From contig JAKOPT010000089.1 in NCBI GenBank assembly GCA_029778715.1, forward strand, positions 1-64,000: DNA of 64,000 nt, written 5' to 3'. Origin of the DNA: Actinomycetes bacterium (GTDB taxonomy: Bacteria > Actinomycetota > Actinomycetes > Actinomycetales > Dermatophilaceae). This document shows positions 53,637 through 64,000 of the stretch, in pieces (the stretch's first letter is position 1; the number at the start of each line of letters is the position of its first letter). Below the pieces are notes generated by a model. That model ran no database searches, was not told the DNA's origin, and worked only from the letters and a program-made list of their open reading frames with translations. The position numbers were made by a program, and so were the translations under genes.

Positions 53637-54947
53637 TCAGGTGTAGAGCGGGTCACGCACGATGGGGCAACTCATGCAGCGGCCACCGCCACGGCCGCGG
53701 CCGAGTTCGGAGGCCATGATGGTGATGACCTCGATGCCGGCCTTGCGCAGCTGGGTGTTGGTGTGGGTGTTGCGGTCGTAGCCGACGACGACGCCGTCGT
53801 CGAGGGCGAGCACGTTGTTGCCGTCGTCCCATTGCTCGCGCTCGGCGGCATACGAGTCCCCGGCGGTCCACACGGTGTTGAGTTTGACGCCGACGGCTTC
53901 ACTGACCGAGTCGACGAGCGACTTTCCGGTGGGGCGCAGGTCGAGACCGTCTGGGGCCGACTCATCCGGGCGCAGCACGAAGGTGACCGTTTCGGAGACG
54001 ACCGGCCGATAGGCGGTGACGACGTCGTGGGAGCAGAACGTGAACACCGTGTCGAGGTGCATCGCCGAACGTTTGCGCGGCAGGGCGGCGATGAGGATCT
54101 GCTCGGCGGCCCCGGCGAGGAAGAGTTCCTGGGCCAGTTGCGAAATGGCCTGGTGGGAGGTGCGTTCGCTCATGCCGACGAGGAGCACGCCCTTCTTCAG
54201 CGGCATGACGTCGCCGCCCTCGATGCTCGTCTGGCCCTTTTCGAAGCCCTGGATCGGCATCCCGAGTTCGTCGTAGTCGCCGATCCAGATGGGGAAGTCG
54301 AAGGCAGTGAACCGGGGGTGGAACTTGTAGACCGCGGACGTGAGGAGGGTTTCCTGGCGGCGGGCCGACCAGTACATCGGGTTCTGCATCACCCCGTTGA
54401 AGACCCACGCGCTGGAGTCGCGGGAGAACTGGGTGTTGGGCAGCGGCGGGAGGATGAAACCGGGGTCGGCGAGATTGTCGCGCAGCGCGGCAAGGAAGGA
54501 CCCGGCGGTCTCGGCGGGGACGTCGTCGTAGGTGACCCCGCCGATGAGGAACTCGGCGAGCTTTTCGGGGACCAGGCTTTCCATCCAGGCCCGGGTCTCG
54601 CCCATGAGACCCAGACCGACCCGGTGCGGGGAGATGCGCCGGTCGAGGATCCAGTCGCGGGCGTTGGGGTCGGCCACCACTTCGGCGAGGAGTTGGTGCA
54701 GTTCGAGGACCTCGATGTCGCGGTCGTGCATCTTCGCGGCGAAGTCGAAGTGGTCGCGCTTGGCTTGGGCGACCCAGAGGACGTCGTCGAAGAGGAGTTC
54801 GTCCATGTTGCCGGGGGTGAGGCGCTCGTGGGCCAGACCGGGGGAACAGACGAGGACCGTTCGCAGGCGGCCGGCCTCGCTCCACACACCGGGGGCGGGC
54901 AAGGCGGGGGTGATGGTGGCGTCGTGCGCCGAGTTCGAGGTGGTCAC
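53637..54947 (-). CDS. arcA: Arginine deiminase
   Basis: Converts arginine to citrulline and ammonia, 436 residues from the chosen start. Catalytic elements are visible: [54 protein letters not shown] (His-X-Asp) and the C-terminal nucleophile in [17 protein letters not shown]. The GTG at 54947 is preferred because AGAAGG lies about 12 bases upstream; a GTG at 54956 is the alternative. The N-terminal conserved block starts about residue 17. It lies 45 bases downstream of the arcD-like gene. Confidence 0.95.
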   Translation of the reverse strand: MTTSNSAHDATITPALPAPGVWSEAGRLRTVLVCSPGLAHERLTPGNMDELLFDDVLWVAQAKRDHFDFAAKMHDRDIEVLELHQLLAEVVADPNARDWILDRRISPHRVGLGLMGETRAWMESLVPEKLAEFLIGGVTYDDVPAETAGSFLAALRDNLADPGFILPPLPNTQFSRDSSAWVFNGVMQNPMYWSARRQETLLTSAVYKFHPRFTAFDFPIWIGDYDELGMPIQGFEKGQTSIEGGDVMPLKKGVLLVGMSERTSHQAISQLAQELFLAGAAEQILIAALPRKRSAMHLDTVFTFCSHDVVTAYRPVVSETVTFVLRPDESAPDGLDLRPTGKSLVDSVSEAVGVKLNTVWTAGDSYAAEREQWDDGNNVLALDDGVVVGYDRNTHTNTQLRKAGIEVITIMASELGRGRGGGRCMSCPIVRDPLYT

Positions 54948-54991
54948 GATGACCACGTCCCTTCTGGGGTTGAGCGTGGGTGAGGTGCGGA

Positions 54992-56446
54992 TCAGACGGA
55001 GATGTTGCCGCGGATGAGTTCGATGACGCCGTAGATCGCGGCGAGGGTGACGAGGGCGACGAAGATCAGGTCGCGGGTGGTGAAGACCTGCCGGCCCGCG
55101 GACTTCCGGGCGATGACGTAGAGGACGGTGCCCACCAGGTAGGCGATCGCCGCGACGAGGACGTAGGACAGGCCACCGGCGTAGACCAGCCAGAGGGCGT
55201 ATGCCGTGGCCACGGCTCCCACGACGAGGTCCCGGATCGTGAACTCCCCACGGCCGGTGACGGCCAGGACGAGTGCGTAGAGCGCGGACCACAGGTAGGG
55301 CAGCAGGATGAGGGAACTGGCGAGCAGGATCAGGCCGGTGTAGGTCGAGGAGTTGAAATAGGTCCAGATGAGCATGGCCTGGACGCACAGGTTGGTCAGC
55401 CAGAGGGCGGCGGTGGGGCTACCGGCCTTGTTGACCTTGCCGAAGACCGCGGGCAGGTTGCCGTCGCCGGCGGGGACCCGCAGGATCTCGGCGCAGAGGA
55501 GCACCCAGGCGAGGAGGGCGCCGAGGACCGAGATGATCAAGCCGATGCCGACGAAGCTCGCGCCCCAGGGACCGACGATGTGCGCCAGGACTCCACCCAT
55601 GGAGGGGTCGGCCAGGGCGGCGATCTCGGCTTGCGGCATGGCGCCATAGGCGAGCAAGTTGACCAGGAGGAGCAGGGCCAAGACGAGAGCGAAACCCATG
55701 ACGGTCGCCTTGCCGACGTCCGAGCGTTTGGCGGCCCGCTGGCTGTAGATCGAGGCGCCCTCGACACCGATGAACACCCACACGGTGACGAGCATCATGT
55801 TCTTGATCTGGTCCATCGTGGTGCCGAGCGCAGCAGTGCCGCCATCAGACGCGGGGACTTCGGTCACCCGGCCCCAGAAGTCGGCGGTGAAGATGCCGGC
55901 CTTGAAGGCGACCGCGGCCATGATGACGAAGGCGACGATCGGGATGATCTTGGCCGCGGTGACGACGGCGTTGAGGAGCGAGGCGCTGTGCACTCCGCGC
56001 AGGACGAGGGCGTGCACGAGCCACAAGACGATCGAGGCCGCGATGATGGCGGCCGCGGTGTTGCCCTTGCCGAAGACGGGGAAGAAGTGGCCCAAGGTGG
56101 CGAAGAGCAGGACGAAGTAGCCGACGTTGCCGATCCAGGCGCTGATCCAGTAGCCCCAGGCCGAGGTGAAGCCGACGTAGTCACCGAATCCCGCACGGGC
56201 ATAGCCGTAGACGCCGCCCTCGATACCGGGCCGGGCCACACTGAGGCGCTGGAACACCAGGGCCAGGGTGAGCATCCCGACGCCGGTAATCGTCCAGCCG
56301 ATGAGGAGCGGGCCCGGCGCGGCGCTGAGCGCCATTTGGGAGGGCAGTCCGAAGATTCCACCCCCGATCATGGAACCGACGACGAGAGCGGTGAGTGCCG
56401 CTAGCGGCAACCCTCGCTCCTGGACCGACCGCGTGTCTGTAGACAT
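54992..56446 (-). CDS. arcD: APC-family basic amino acid antiporter (arginine/ornithine exchanger type)
   Basis: Membrane transporter of 484 residues with 12-13 helices. It has [39 protein letters not shown] in helix 1, [38 protein letters not shown], and [31 protein letters not shown] in helix 6 to loop 7, all typical of the APA basic amino acid/polyamine branch. As first gene of the ADI operon it probably exchanges arginine for ornithine. ATG 56446 (MSTDTRSV) is chosen over an upstream ATG at 56473. Confidence 0.88.
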   Translation of the reverse strand: MSTDTRSVQERGLPLAALTALVVGSMIGGGIFGLPSQMALSAAPGPLLIGWTITGVGMLTLALVFQRLSVARPGIEGGVYGYARAGFGDYVGFTSAWGYWISAWIGNVGYFVLLFATLGHFFPVFGKGNTAAAIIAASIVLWLVHALVLRGVHSASLLNAVVTAAKIIPIVAFVIMAAVAFKAGIFTADFWGRVTEVPASDGGTAALGTTMDQIKNMMLVTVWVFIGVEGASIYSQRAAKRSDVGKATVMGFALVLALLLLVNLLAYGAMPQAEIAALADPSMGGVLAHIVGPWGASFVGIGLIISVLGALLAWVLLCAEILRVPAGDGNLPAVFGKVNKAGSPTAALWLTNLCVQAMLIWTYFNSSTYTGLILLASSLILLPYLWSALYALVLAVTGRGEFTIRDLVVGAVATAYALWLVYAGGLSYVLVAAIAYLVGTVLYVIARKSAGRQVFTTRDLIFVALVTLAAIYGVIELIRGNISV

Positions 56447-56823
56447 CGCAGCACCACCTTCTGCGCACTGCATTGTGCAATATGCCCTGTTTGGGCGGGT
56501 TTGGGGATGCTATGAGTATACTCCTTGCGGTCGATAGGGCGCACATTGCCTTGCTCACTGGATCAGCGGGGCGAAGGTCGAGCGATGGCGGGCAGGAGCG
56601 GCAGCCGACTGATGGGGCCCCCACGCGCCGGTGGAGCGGTGGCACTCGATCCTGTCGGCCAGCGTCTCGACGCGGACTCCCACGCGCGGGTGGACGGCGG
56701 AGGCCCACGGCATACCGCGTCGTTGTGACGACGCCGGGTCGGGAGACAAGGGCCCGGACCCGAGGACCACGGCATACCGACCGAGGGGCCCCGCCCCCTG
56801 GGGCCGTCCGGCGCGGGTGGCGC
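56447..56823. other. ADI operon promoter region and non-coding spacer
   Basis: About 375 bases without a gene. On the minus strand, AGTATA read as TATACT (56515-56520) is the best -10 box in the region, about 70 bases before arcD. An AT-rich inverted repeat GCAC-TGCATT-GTGC (56465-56478) lies between it and the start and could be a regulator site. Further out are two direct octamers (about 56707 and 56771). Confidence 0.5.
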
Positions 56824-57348
56824 CTAGCCGCGCGCGATGTGGAAGCGGTCGAGGACGGCGTCGCCGAAGTCGAGGTCGCGCCAGCGACCCGAGAAGCGCA
56901 GCAGCGCCAACCCGGTGGTGGGGAAGCCGTTGCCCATGGCCTCGTGGGCGGCGATGCTGCCCTGGCCGTCGGCAAGGAGGGAGGCCAGCGCGGGCAGACC
57001 CGGAGCATGGGCGATCACCATGACGACGTTGGCGTCTTCGTCGGCGTCGCGCACCACGTCGAGGATCGCCTCGGGCGAGGCGTTGTAGAGGCGCCGGTCG
57101 ACATGGACATCGGCCTCGGCGCACCCGCCGGACCACACACCTTCGGCGGTCTGCTGGGTGCGGGTACTCGAGGAGCACAGCACCTCGTCGATGCCGACGC
57201 CGTGCTCGTGGAGCCACTGACCCGCCGCCTCGGCGTCGCGGACCCCGGCGTCGGTGAGTTCTCGCTCGAGGTCACCTGCCCCTCGCAGGTCGACGGCCTC
57301 GGCGTGCCGGAGGAGGACGAGGAGTCGATCTTCAGCAGCGGTGGTCAT
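56824..57348 (-). CDS. SixA-like histidine phosphatase
   Basis: Histidine phosphatase superfamily protein of 174 residues. The RHG-type motif is LLVLLRHAEAVDLRG, LCSSSTRTQQTAEGVWSG supplies the second Arg region, and VVMVIAHAPGLPALASLLADG the second catalytic His. The short length and single domain fit the SixA/phosphohistidine phosphatase branch; the substrate is unknown. ATG 57348 (MTTAAEDR) is chosen. No link to the neighbouring ahp genes is evident. Confidence 0.88.
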   Translation of the reverse strand: MTTAAEDRLLVLLRHAEAVDLRGAGDLERELTDAGVRDAEAAGQWLHEHGVGIDEVLCSSSTRTQQTAEGVWSGGCAEADVHVDRRLYNASPEAILDVVRDADEDANVVMVIAHAPGLPALASLLADGQGSIAAHEAMGNGFPTTGLALLRFSGRWRDLDFGDAVLDRFHIARG

Positions 57349-57439
57349 GTACCGATAGTGCTCCCACTGGGCCCGTGCCCGCCAGCCCTGAAGTGGCACC
57401 GCGTGATGCGGGCGACGGGTGGGCGGGTATCGGCGACTG

Positions 57440-57515
57440 GCGGTGGGAAAGGGGCACTTCGCACCCCGACTGTCGGGGTGCGAAGTGGACGGTGGGCGGT
57501 TTAGGCAGGAAAAGG
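57440..57515 (-). repeat. Dispersed 76-bp palindromic repeat, copy 2
   Basis: Reverse-strand match to 3231-3306. Here the core is a perfect hairpin, ACTTCGCACCCCGA-CTG-TCGGGGTGCGAAGT (57456-57486; 14-bp arms), flanked by GGTGGGAAAGGGGC and by ACGGTGGGCGGTT. It lies directly after the ahpF stop and may terminate ahpCF. Confidence 0.8.
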
Positions 57516-57528
57516 GAGACGGGTGGGG

Positions 57529-59118
57529 TCAGGCGGACACCGGCGCCGGAGCCGGGGTGCGGATCAGGTGGTCGAAGGCCGACAGGGCCGCCGTGGCCCC
57601 GGAGCCGCTGGCGATGGTGATCTGCTTGTAGGGCACAGTCGTGCAGTCGCCGGCCGCGAACACCCCGGGGATGTTGGTGGCCCCGCGACCGTCGATGACG
57701 ATCTCGCCGCGCGCGCTGACGTCGAGGACGCCCTTGACCCATTCCGCGTTGGGCAGCAGCCCGATCTGGACGAACACGCCGTCGAGGTCCATGGTCACGG
57801 CCTCGCCGCCCTCGCGCGGCTCGCACACCAACCCGGTGACCTTGGTGCCGTCCCCGATGACGGCCGTCGTGCGCCGGCCCAGCTCGACACTCGTGTTGGG
57901 CAGGCTGGTCAACTTGTCCTGGAGCACCTGGTCCGCGCGCATCTCGTCGAGGAACTCCACGACGGTCACATGCCCGACGATGCCCGCGAGGTCGATGGCG
58001 GCCTCGACCCCGGAGTTGCCACCGCCGATGACCGCGACCCGCTTGCCCTTGAAGAGCGGCCCGTCGCAATGCGGGCAGAACGTCACGCCCTTGTTGCGGT
58101 AGGCCTCCTCGCCCTCGCAGCCCATGGTGCGCCAACGGGCGCCGGTCGCGACGATGACGGTGCGGGCCTGGAGCGAGGCGCCGGAGGCCAGGGTCACCGT
58201 GTGGTAGCCGCCGGTCTGCGTCGCGGGCACGAGCGCGGCGGCCCGCTGCCCGATGATGACCTCGACGCCGTACTCACGGACGTGAGCCTCGAGGTCGGCG
58301 GCCATCCGCGGTCCTTCGGTATGCCGCACACTCGGGTAGTTCTCGATGCCGACCGTGTCGTTGAGTTGGCCACCGAAGCGCTCGGCGACGACAGCGGTGC
58401 GAATCCCCTTGCGCGCGGTGTAGATCGCCGCACTCGCCCCGGCCGGGCCGCCGCCGATGACGAGCACCTCGAAGGGCTCCATCGCGTCCACCTTGGCTGC
58501 GGCCTTGGCGTCGGCGCCCTCGTCGACCTTGCCGAGAATGTCGGCCAGACTCATCCGGCCCTGCCCGAACACGTCGCCGTTGAGGTAGACCGTCGGCACC
58601 GCCTGGATGCCGCGCTCGGCGACCTCGTCCTGGAACACTCCGCCCTCGATGGCGACGTGCGAGATGTGCTCGGGGTTGAGCACGCTCATGATGTTGAGAG
58701 CCTGGACGACATCGGGACAGTTCTGGCACGACAAGGACATGTAAGTCTCGAAGTGCAACGGCTTGCGCAGCCCACGCACCTGCTCGGCGATCTCGTCGTC
58801 GACCTTGGGCGGGTGGCCCCCGACGTGGAGCAGGGCGAGCACGAGCGAGGTGAACTCGTGGCCGAGCGGGATGCCGGCGAAGGTCACCTCGACGTTGGTG
58901 CCCGTCCGCACGATCCGGAACGATGGGCGCCGGGTCGCGGCGTCGGCGGCGTCGCTGCGCTCATGGGTGACCAGGTCGGACAGGCCGGCGATCTCGTCGA
59001 GCAGGTCGGCGAGCTCGTGCGACTTGGGCGAGTCGTCCAGGGCGCTGACCAGCGCAATCGGGTGGCGCAGGTTGGTCAGGTAGCTGCGCAGTTGGTCCGT
59101 CAGGGTCGCGTCGAGCAT
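57529..59118 (-). CDS. ahpF: Alkyl hydroperoxide reductase subunit F
   Basis: FAD- and NAD(P)H-dependent reductase of AhpC, 529 residues. The N-terminal thioredoxin-like half has [16 protein letters not shown] (CxxC). From about 210 comes the FAD domain [27 protein letters not shown]. The second redox pair is [34 protein letters not shown], and the C-terminal FAD motif is [31 protein letters not shown] 59118 ([10 protein letters not shown]) is chosen. It follows ahpC with a strong hairpin between them, which may lower its expression. Confidence 0.96.
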   Translation of the reverse strand: MLDATLTDQLRSYLTNLRHPIALVSALDDSPKSHELADLLDEIAGLSDLVTHERSDAADAATRRPSFRIVRTGTNVEVTFAGIPLGHEFTSLVLALLHVGGHPPKVDDEIAEQVRGLRKPLHFETYMSLSCQNCPDVVQALNIMSVLNPEHISHVAIEGGVFQDEVAERGIQAVPTVYLNGDVFGQGRMSLADILGKVDEGADAKAAAKVDAMEPFEVLVIGGGPAGASAAIYTARKGIRTAVVAERFGGQLNDTVGIENYPSVRHTEGPRMAADLEAHVREYGVEVIIGQRAAALVPATQTGGYHTVTLASGASLQARTVIVATGARWRTMGCEGEEAYRNKGVTFCPHCDGPLFKGKRVAVIGGGNSGVEAAIDLAGIVGHVTVVEFLDEMRADQVLQDKLTSLPNTSVELGRRTTAVIGDGTKVTGLVCEPREGGEAVTMDLDGVFVQIGLLPNAEWVKGVLDVSARGEIVIDGRGATNIPGVFAAGDCTTVPYKQITIASGSGATAALSAFDHLIRTPAPAPVSA

Positions 59119-59150
59119 CGGGTGTCCTTTTCGGGCGCGGTCAGGGCGCG

Positions 59151-59191
59151 GTGAGGTATGCCGCGAGCGGCGGGCTCGCGGCATACCTCAC
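59151..59191. terminator. Hairpin of inverted octamers between ahpC and ahpF
   Basis: GTGAGGTATGCCGCGAGC, loop GGCGG, then the exact complement: a perfect 18-bp stem containing one octamer in each arm. It sits 28 bases beyond the ahpC stop and 32 bases before ahpF. It may act as a partial terminator or mRNA stabiliser giving more ahpC than ahpF. Confidence 0.8.
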
Positions 59192-59219
59192 CCTTCGCGA
59201 GGGAGAGATCGGCGAGTTG

Positions 59220-59783
59220 TCAGATCTTGCCGACGAGGTCGATCGAGGGCTTGAGGGTGGCGGCGCCCTCTTCCCACTTGGCCGGGCAGACCTCACCGGG
59301 GTGGTTGCGGACGTACTGGGCGGCCTTGACCTTGCGGACGAGTTCGGCGGCGTTGCGGCCGACGCCCTCGCAGGTGACCTCCATGACCTGGATGATGCCG
59401 TCGGGGTCGACGAGGAAGGTCGCGCGGTCGGCGAGACCCTGGCCTTCGCGCATGTTCTCGAAGTTGTTGGTGATGACGCCGGCCGGGTCGCCGAGCATGT
59501 AGTACTTGATCTTGCCGACCGTCTCGGAGTCCTTGTGCCAGGCGGCGTGGACGTGGTGGGTGTCGGTGGAGACCGAGTACACCTCGACGCCGAGCTTCTG
59601 GAGTTCCTCGTACTGGTCGGCGAGGTCACCGAGTTCGGTGGGGCAGACGAAGGTGAAGTCGGCGGGGTAGAAGAAGAAGATCGCCCACTTGCCGAGGACG
59701 TCCGACTCGCTGACCTCGACGTACTCGCCGTTGTGGAAGGCCTGAGTGGTGAACGGCTTGATGGGGGTGTTGATGAGGGACAT
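59220..59783 (-). CDS. ahpC: Alkyl hydroperoxide reductase subunit C (peroxiredoxin)
   Basis: Typical 2-Cys peroxiredoxin of 187 residues that reduces hydrogen peroxide and organic peroxides. The peroxidatic Cys is in [21 protein letters not shown] and the resolving Cys in [26 protein letters not shown] and [12 protein letters not shown] are family blocks. ATG 59783 ([11 protein letters not shown]) is standard. Upstream a TAATCT -10-like box and a small TGGA-N5-TCCA inverted repeat (about 59815-59830) may be the promoter. No adjacent oxyR is visible. Confidence 0.97.
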   Translation of the reverse strand: MSLINTPIKPFTTQAFHNGEYVEVSESDVLGKWAIFFFYPADFTFVCPTELGDLADQYEELQKLGVEVYSVSTDTHHVHAAWHKDSETVGKIKYYMLGDPAGVITNNFENMREGQGLADRATFLVDPDGIIQVMEVTCEGVGRNAAELVRKVKAAQYVRNHPGEVCPAKWEEGAATLKPSIDLVGKI

Positions 59784-60312
59784 GGGTGTCCGGCTCCCTT
59801 GCACTCGGTTTTTTGGAGTGATTCCAGATTAGCAGGTATGCCGCGGTGCCGCACCCCCCGGGTGCAGACCCAGTTGGTCGGTGTCGGCCCGGCGCCGGGA
59901 GGCGGCATATCGAGCGCGCCATCGTCACCGGCGTCCCCCGCGACCACCCTGGTGTCGTCGCGCTGGGCCCGAGCCCCTAGTGAGCCACGGAGCGTGCTTG
60001 GCTGAAGCCTGATGGTCGTCCCCACGACCACCACTCATCAGCCAAGCGGCCATCGGCCCTCCCAGCGCGCTCTGCTTCGGGTTACCGTGCAGCACGCGGG
60101 GTGATCACACCGAACCGGAGAGCCACCGAGCGCGGGGCCATCCTGCGGCTCGCTACCGTGCAGTACGTGGGGCGATCACACCACTTTTCGCAGGGAAGCC
60201 CGCACGAGGCGCGGCCCCGCCCCACGCCCCACGCCTCAGGGGCCACCTGCGCCCCGCAAGGACCTCACCCAGTTGTCGGGCGGCACGCGGCAGCCAGGTC
60301 GTCGACCGTGGC
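59784..60312. repeat. Non-coding spacer with hairpin and tandem repeats
   Basis: About 530 bases with no credible gene. A hairpin at 59996-60047 has outer arms GCTTGGCTGA/TCAGCCAAGC and the inner core GGTCGT ... ACGACCACCAC shared with 7898-7945. Two 29-base direct copies starting TACCGTGCAG and ending GATCACACC lie at 60083-60111 and 60154-60182, 71 bases apart. Confidence 0.75.
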
Positions 60313-60978
60313 TCACTCCCTCGATGACCGCTGCTGGTGCAGGGACCACGCCAGTCCGAGGAGACACAGCGCGCACGAGACGATGGTCAAACACCGGCTC
60401 ACCGCGGCCGTGCTGCCTCCGATATCCAGGTGGGGGTGGTCCGTCGCCCAGCGCCAGGTGGTCATGGCGTTGAAGAGGAGGTATGCCGGCACGGCGAGGG
60501 TGGCCAACAGCGCGAGGACCCCACCATGGCGGCGCAGGACGCCGAGCCCGGCTACGAGGGCCGAGAGGACATGCGCGATGACCAACCAGACAACGACATC
60601 CCAGATCAACGCCGCCCAATCGGTGCCCACGGCATACCCGGATGGTGGGTTTCCCAGAAGGTCGGGTGGAAGCGGCAAGTTCGTATAGACGCCGGCGTGA
60701 AAGTCGCTTGCGTAGTAGGCGAGGATGGCGGCGGTGTAGAACGCCGAGCCGCGCCCGAAACTCAAACGCCACGTCAGGGCCGACCACTGCACGAGCGCCC
60801 CGACCGCCAGCCAACCCCAGACGACACCGATGACCTTCGAGACATACACGGGAGCCGGGCCACCACCATGGTTGGCCCAGGAGTTCCACGCCCCGAAGGC
60901 CGCCCCACCGAGGACGAGTGCCATCAGGGTCCATCGAGTCGACGCGGACCCATGAGGACGGGTAGCGGCGACGGCCAT
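60313..60978 (-). CDS. Hypothetical multi-pass membrane protein (Pr6Pr-like)
   Basis: Protein of 221 residues with about six hydrophobic segments (roughly 16-32, 47-67, 80-92, 120-142, 150-168, 192-210). Charged or polar loops include AYYASDFHAGVYTNLPLPPD. The layout and the FHAGVYTNLP-type loop resemble the six-helix Pr6Pr membrane family common in actinobacteria. No enzymatic motif is seen. ATG 60978 (MAVAATRPHG) is chosen. It is 70 bases after gatB in the opposite end of the same strand order, so it is probably monocistronic. Confidence 0.7.
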   Translation of the reverse strand: MAVAATRPHGSASTRWTLMALVLGGAAFGAWNSWANHGGGPAPVYVSKVIGVVWGWLAVGALVQWSALTWRLSFGRGSAFYTAAILAYYASDFHAGVYTNLPLPPDLLGNPPSGYAVGTDWAALIWDVVVWLVIAHVLSALVAGLGVLRRHGGVLALLATLAVPAYLLFNAMTTWRWATDHPHLDIGGSTAAVSRCLTIVSCALCLLGLAWSLHQQRSSRE

Positions 60979-61047
60979 GACTCGATTCTGGCCAACTTCC
61001 GCGCGCCGGGTGCTCAGGGACGGCCCTGAGTCACCCCTGAGCAAGGG

Positions 61048-62574
61048 CTACTGGGTGAGGCGCTCCAAGATCAGGGAGCGGGCCGCCGCCGCGTCGGCCT
61101 GGCCTTTCATCGCCTTCATCACCTGACCGATGAGGGCCCCGACCGCCTGGACCTTGCCCTCGCGAATCTTGGCGGCCACATCCGGGTTGGCGGCGATCAC
61201 CTCGTCGACGGCCGCCTCGAGGGCGCCGCTGTCCCGGTTGAGTTGCAGGCCCCGGGCATCGGCCACCTGGGTCGGCGAACCTTCCCCGTCGAGCACGCCC
61301 TCCCACACCTGGCGAGCCATCGCGTCGTTGAGGCGCCCACCCGTGACCAAACCCTCCAACTCGACGACGAGCGCCGGGCCCACACCCAGCCCCACGGCAT
61401 ACGAGGAAACGTCCTGACCGGCGGCGTTGGCGCGCCGGGCGATCTCACCGGACCACCACTTGCGGGCGCCCGCCGGAGTCGCCCCGGCCGCCACGCTCTC
61501 CTCGATGAGGTCGAGGAGACCGGCGTTGAGGACGTCGCGCATCTCCAGGTCGCTGAACCCGTATGCCGTCTGCAGCCGTTTCCTGCGCTGGGCCGGCGGC
61601 TCGGGCAGGCTGGCCCGCAACTCCTCGACCCACTCCGGGGCGGGCGCGACCGGGACGAGGTCGGGCTCGGGGAAGTAGCGGTAATCCTCGGCGTCGGACT
61701 TCACGCGCCCCGCCGTCGTGATCCCGGTGTCCTCGTGCCAGTGCCGGGTCTCCTGCGTCACCGCTCCCCCGGCCGCCAGGATCGCGCCGTGACGGCACAT
61801 CTCGTAGCGGACCGACCGCTCGACCGAGCGCAACGAGTTGACGTTCTTGGTCTCCGAGCGGGTTCCGAACTCCGCGACACCCTTGGGCATCAGCGACAGG
61901 TTGACGTCGCAGCGCATCGAGCCCTGCTCCATCTTGACGTCGGACACGCCGAGCGCCTTGACGAGGTCGCGCAGGGTGGCGACGTAGGCGCGCGCCACTT
62001 CGGGGGCCCGCTCCCCCGCCCCGACGATCGGCTTGGTGACGATCTCGATGAGGGGGATGCCGGCCCGGTTGTAGTCGACGAGCGAGTGCGTCGCCCCGTG
62101 GATGCGGCCCGTGGCACCGCCGACGTGGAGGGACTTGCCGGTGTCCTCCTCCATGTGCGCCCGCTCGATGTCGACCCGGAACGTCGAGCCGTCCTCCAAC
62201 TCGACGTCGAGGTGGCCGTTGAAGGCGATCGGCTCGTCGTACTGGCTGGTCTGGAAGTTCTTGGGCATATCCGGGTAGAAGTAGTTCTTCCGGGCAAACC
62301 GGCACCACGATGCGATCTCGCAGTTGAGCGCCAGCCCGATCCGGATCGCCGACTCGATGCCGATGGCGTTGACGACGGGCAGCGCGCCGGGCAACCCCAG
62401 GCACACCGGACACACCTGGGTGTTGGGGTCGGCCCCGAAGGTCGTCGCACACCCGCAGAACATCTTGGTCGCCGTGCCGAGTTCGACGTGGACTTCCAGC
62501 CCCATCACCGGGTCGTATGCCGCGACGACCTCGTCGTAGGCCATGAGGGCTTCGCCCGTGCTCACCTGCGTCAC
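61048..62574 (-). CDS. gatB: Aspartyl/glutamyl-tRNA amidotransferase subunit B
   Basis: Subunit of GatCAB that binds and phosphorylates misacylated Glu-tRNA-Gln (and Asp-tRNA-Asn), 508 residues. Family blocks are [74 protein letters not shown] and [14 protein letters not shown]; paired Cys residues form the zinc site. The YqeY-like helical tail runs from about 400. It starts two bases after the gatA stop. The tRNA-Gln in this window is a substrate of the complex. Confidence 0.97.
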   Translation of the reverse strand: MTQVSTGEALMAYDEVVAAYDPVMGLEVHVELGTATKMFCGCATTFGADPNTQVCPVCLGLPGALPVVNAIGIESAIRIGLALNCEIASWCRFARKNYFYPDMPKNFQTSQYDEPIAFNGHLDVELEDGSTFRVDIERAHMEEDTGKSLHVGGATGRIHGATHSLVDYNRAGIPLIEIVTKPIVGAGERAPEVARAYVATLRDLVKALGVSDVKMEQGSMRCDVNLSLMPKGVAEFGTRSETKNVNSLRSVERSVRYEMCRHGAILAAGGAVTQETRHWHEDTGITTAGRVKSDAEDYRYFPEPDLVPVAPAPEWVEELRASLPEPPAQRRKRLQTAYGFSDLEMRDVLNAGLLDLIEESVAAGATPAGARKWWSGEIARRANAAGQDVSSYAVGLGVGPALVVELEGLVTGGRLNDAMARQVWEGVLDGEGSPTQVADARGLQLNRDSGALEAAVDEVIAANPDVAAKIREGKVQAVGALIGQVMKAMKGQADAAAARSLILERLTQ

Positions 62575-62576
62575 GA

Positions 62577-64000
62577 TCAGGCCTCCTTGGTCTCGGTCAG
62601 GGCCGGGATGCGGTGCAGGAGGGGCCCTCCCCAGGCGTGGTGGAGGCGCTGCTCCAAGGCCGAGCCCACGGCATACAGTCGCTCGTCCTTCATGGCCGGG
62701 GCGAGAATTTGGAAGCCCACCGGGAGCCCGTCCTCGCCGGCCAAACCGCAGGGAAGGGAGATCCCCGGCACACCGGCGAGGTTGGCCGGGATCGTGGCGA
62801 TGTCCTGCATGTACATCGACAACGGGTCCGACAACTTGGCCCCCAACGGGAACGCGGTCGTCGGTGCGGTGGGCGAGACGAGCACGTCGGCCTGCTCGAA
62901 GGCAGCGGCGAAATCGGCGGCGATGAGACTGCGGACCTTCTGCGCCGAGCCGTAGTAGGCGTCGTAGTAGCCCGAACTCAGGGCGTAGGTGCCCAAGATG
63001 ATGCGGCGCTTGACCTCGTCGCCGAAGCCCGCGTCACGGGTGGCCGCCATGACCTGCTCGGCGCTCGGGTCGTCGATGCCCTCGGGGAAGACCCGTAGCC
63101 CGTAGCGCATGGCGTCGAACTTGGCCAGGTTGCTGCTCACCTCGCTCGGCATGACGAGGTAATAGGCGGCCAGGGCATAGACGAAGGAGGGGCAGGACAC
63201 CTCGACGACCTGGGCGCCGGCATCGACGAGGTGCGCCAGGGATGAATCGAAGCGTTCGCGCACCCCGAGTTGGAATCCGTCGCCGGTCAATTCGGTGATG
63301 ATGCCGATCCGCATCCCGGAGACATCGGCATTCCGGGCCGCCTCGACGACCGCCGGAACGGGCCCTGCCAGCGATGTCGAATCCATCGGGTCGTGGCCAC
63401 CGATGACGCTGTGCAACAAGGCTGCATCAAGGACCGAACGGGTGCAGGGACCGGCCTGGTCGAGGGAGGAAGCCATGGCGATGAGGCCGTAGCGCGACAC
63501 GCCACCATAGGTCGGTTTGACCCCGACGGTGCCGGTGACGGCCGCGGGCTGACGGATCGATCCGCCGGTGTCCGTGCCGATCGCCAGTGGGGCTTCGAAG
63601 GCCGCGAGCGCCGCCGCCGATCCGCCGCCCGAACCGCCCGGAATCCGGGTCAGGTCCCACGGGTTGCGCGTCGGGCCGTACGCCGAGTGCTCCGTGGAGG
63701 AGCCCATGGCGAATTCGTCCATGTTGGTCTTGCCGAGGATGGGCATCCCGGCGTTCTTCAGCCGGGTGACGAGGGTGGCGTCATAGGGCGGCACCCAGCC
63801 GCGCAGAATCGCGCTGCCGGCCGTGGTCGGCAGCCCGCGAGTGACGACGACGTCTTTGACGGCAATCGGCACCCCGGCGAGGACATGGACATCGTCGCCG
63901 GCGGCCCGGAGCTTGTCGACCTCGGCGGCCGAGCGCAGCGCCCCCTCGGCGTCGACATGGAGGAAGGCGTGGACCTGGTCATCGACGGCGGCGATGCGAT
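62577..64000 (-). CDS. gatA: Aspartyl/glutamyl-tRNA amidotransferase subunit A, 5' part outside window
   Basis: Amidase-signature subunit of GatCAB that releases ammonia from glutamine. The frame is open to the window edge; the visible N-terminal sequence is [20 protein letters not shown]. The catalytic Lys is in [20 protein letters not shown], cis-Ser in [19 protein letters not shown] and the Ser nucleophile in [26 protein letters not shown]. About 474 residues are visible, so only some 20-30 are missing. gatC is expected just beyond the edge. Confidence 0.96.
   Translation of the reverse strand, partial: RIAAVDDQVHAFLHVDAEGALRSAAEVDKLRAAGDDVHVLAGVPIAVKDVVVTRGLPTTAGSAILRGWVPPYDATLVTRLKNAGMPILGKTNMDEFAMGSSTEHSAYGPTRNPWDLTRIPGGSGGGSAAALAAFEAPLAIGTDTGGSIRQPAAVTGTVGVKPTYGGVSRYGLIAMASSLDQAGPCTRSVLDAALLHSVIGGHDPMDSTSLAGPVPAVVEAARNADVSGMRIGIITELTGDGFQLGVRERFDSSLAHLVDAGAQVVEVSCPSFVYALAAYYLVMPSEVSSNLAKFDAMRYGLRVFPEGIDDPSAEQVMAATRDAGFGDEVKRRIILGTYALSSGYYDAYYGSAQKVRSLIAADFAAAFEQADVLVSPTAPTTAFPLGAKLSDPLSMYMQDIATIPANLAGVPGISLPCGLAGEDGLPVGFQILAPAMKDERLYAVGSALEQRLHHAWGGPLLHRIPALTETKEA

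Overview
The window is about 64 kb of chromosomal DNA from a high-GC actinobacterium. I infer Micrococcales, most likely the Intrasporangiaceae/Dermatophilaceae group. The reasons are the strong GC3 bias, an NdgR/LtbR-type IclR regulator divergent from leuCD, a stand-alone cimA, a fused indolepyruvate oxidoreductase, AhpF/AhpC without an adjacent oxyR, and promoters placed so that transcripts look leaderless. The family assignment comes from gene style and was not checked by a search. No rRNA, insertion sequence, prophage or CRISPR array is visible.

Layout. 1-3200: hup (cut by the window edge), leuD, leuC and the divergent ndgR. 3441-3709: tRNA-Glu(CTC) and tRNA-Gln(CTG). 3758-9667: Uma2 nuclease, HAD phosphatase, gltX, a toxin-antitoxin remnant, a kinase-like protein and a FAH-family hydrolase. 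9709-11944: a glycosylase-annotated protein, a decayed XRE/nucleotidyltransferase module and a VOC protein. 12053-14780: comB-like gene and cimA with a leader-peptide attenuator. 14874-20175: aminotransferase, MFS transporter, ECF sigma factor fused to a zinc finger, DUF2892 protein and an MBL hydrolase. 20267-30938: an eight-gene amine catabolism and uptake cluster. 31160-33575: superoxide dismutase, a frameshifted NYN-domain gene and a HAD phosphatase. 33607-35916: ilvE and leuB. 35974-43602: indolepyruvate oxidoreductase, serA, a DedA-like protein and a helical-repeat protein. 43703-47499: ilvB-ilvN-ilvC with a second leader-peptide attenuator. 47500-51194: a repeat-rich spacer, a DCC protein, a DinB protein and ilvD. 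51411-56446: a complete arginine deiminase set (arcD-like, arcA, arcB, arcC). 56824-60978: histidine phosphatase, ahpF, ahpC and a membrane protein. 61048-64000: gatB and gatA (cut by the window edge).

How the genes work together. The unifying theme is branched-chain amino acid synthesis: cimA, leuCD, leuB, ilvB, ilvN, ilvC, ilvD and ilvE are all here, spread over several transcripts. Two carry attenuators read by short peptides rich in Leu, Val and Ile, and leuCD faces a dedicated IclR regulator. The 20.3-30.9 kb block encodes uptake and gamma-glutamylation-type breakdown of an amine. It contains a GntR/FCD regulator and two identical-format operators, one over the regulator start and one upstream of the permease.

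The most unusual feature is at the DNA level. The octamer GTATGCCG/CGGCATAC occurs about 96 times by eye, in both orientations about equally, inside genes and between them, where only about two are expected. In addition, several families of short palindromic repeats fill the intergenic gaps. One of them (32 bp, seven copies) is also inserted in frame near the start of a flavoprotein gene.
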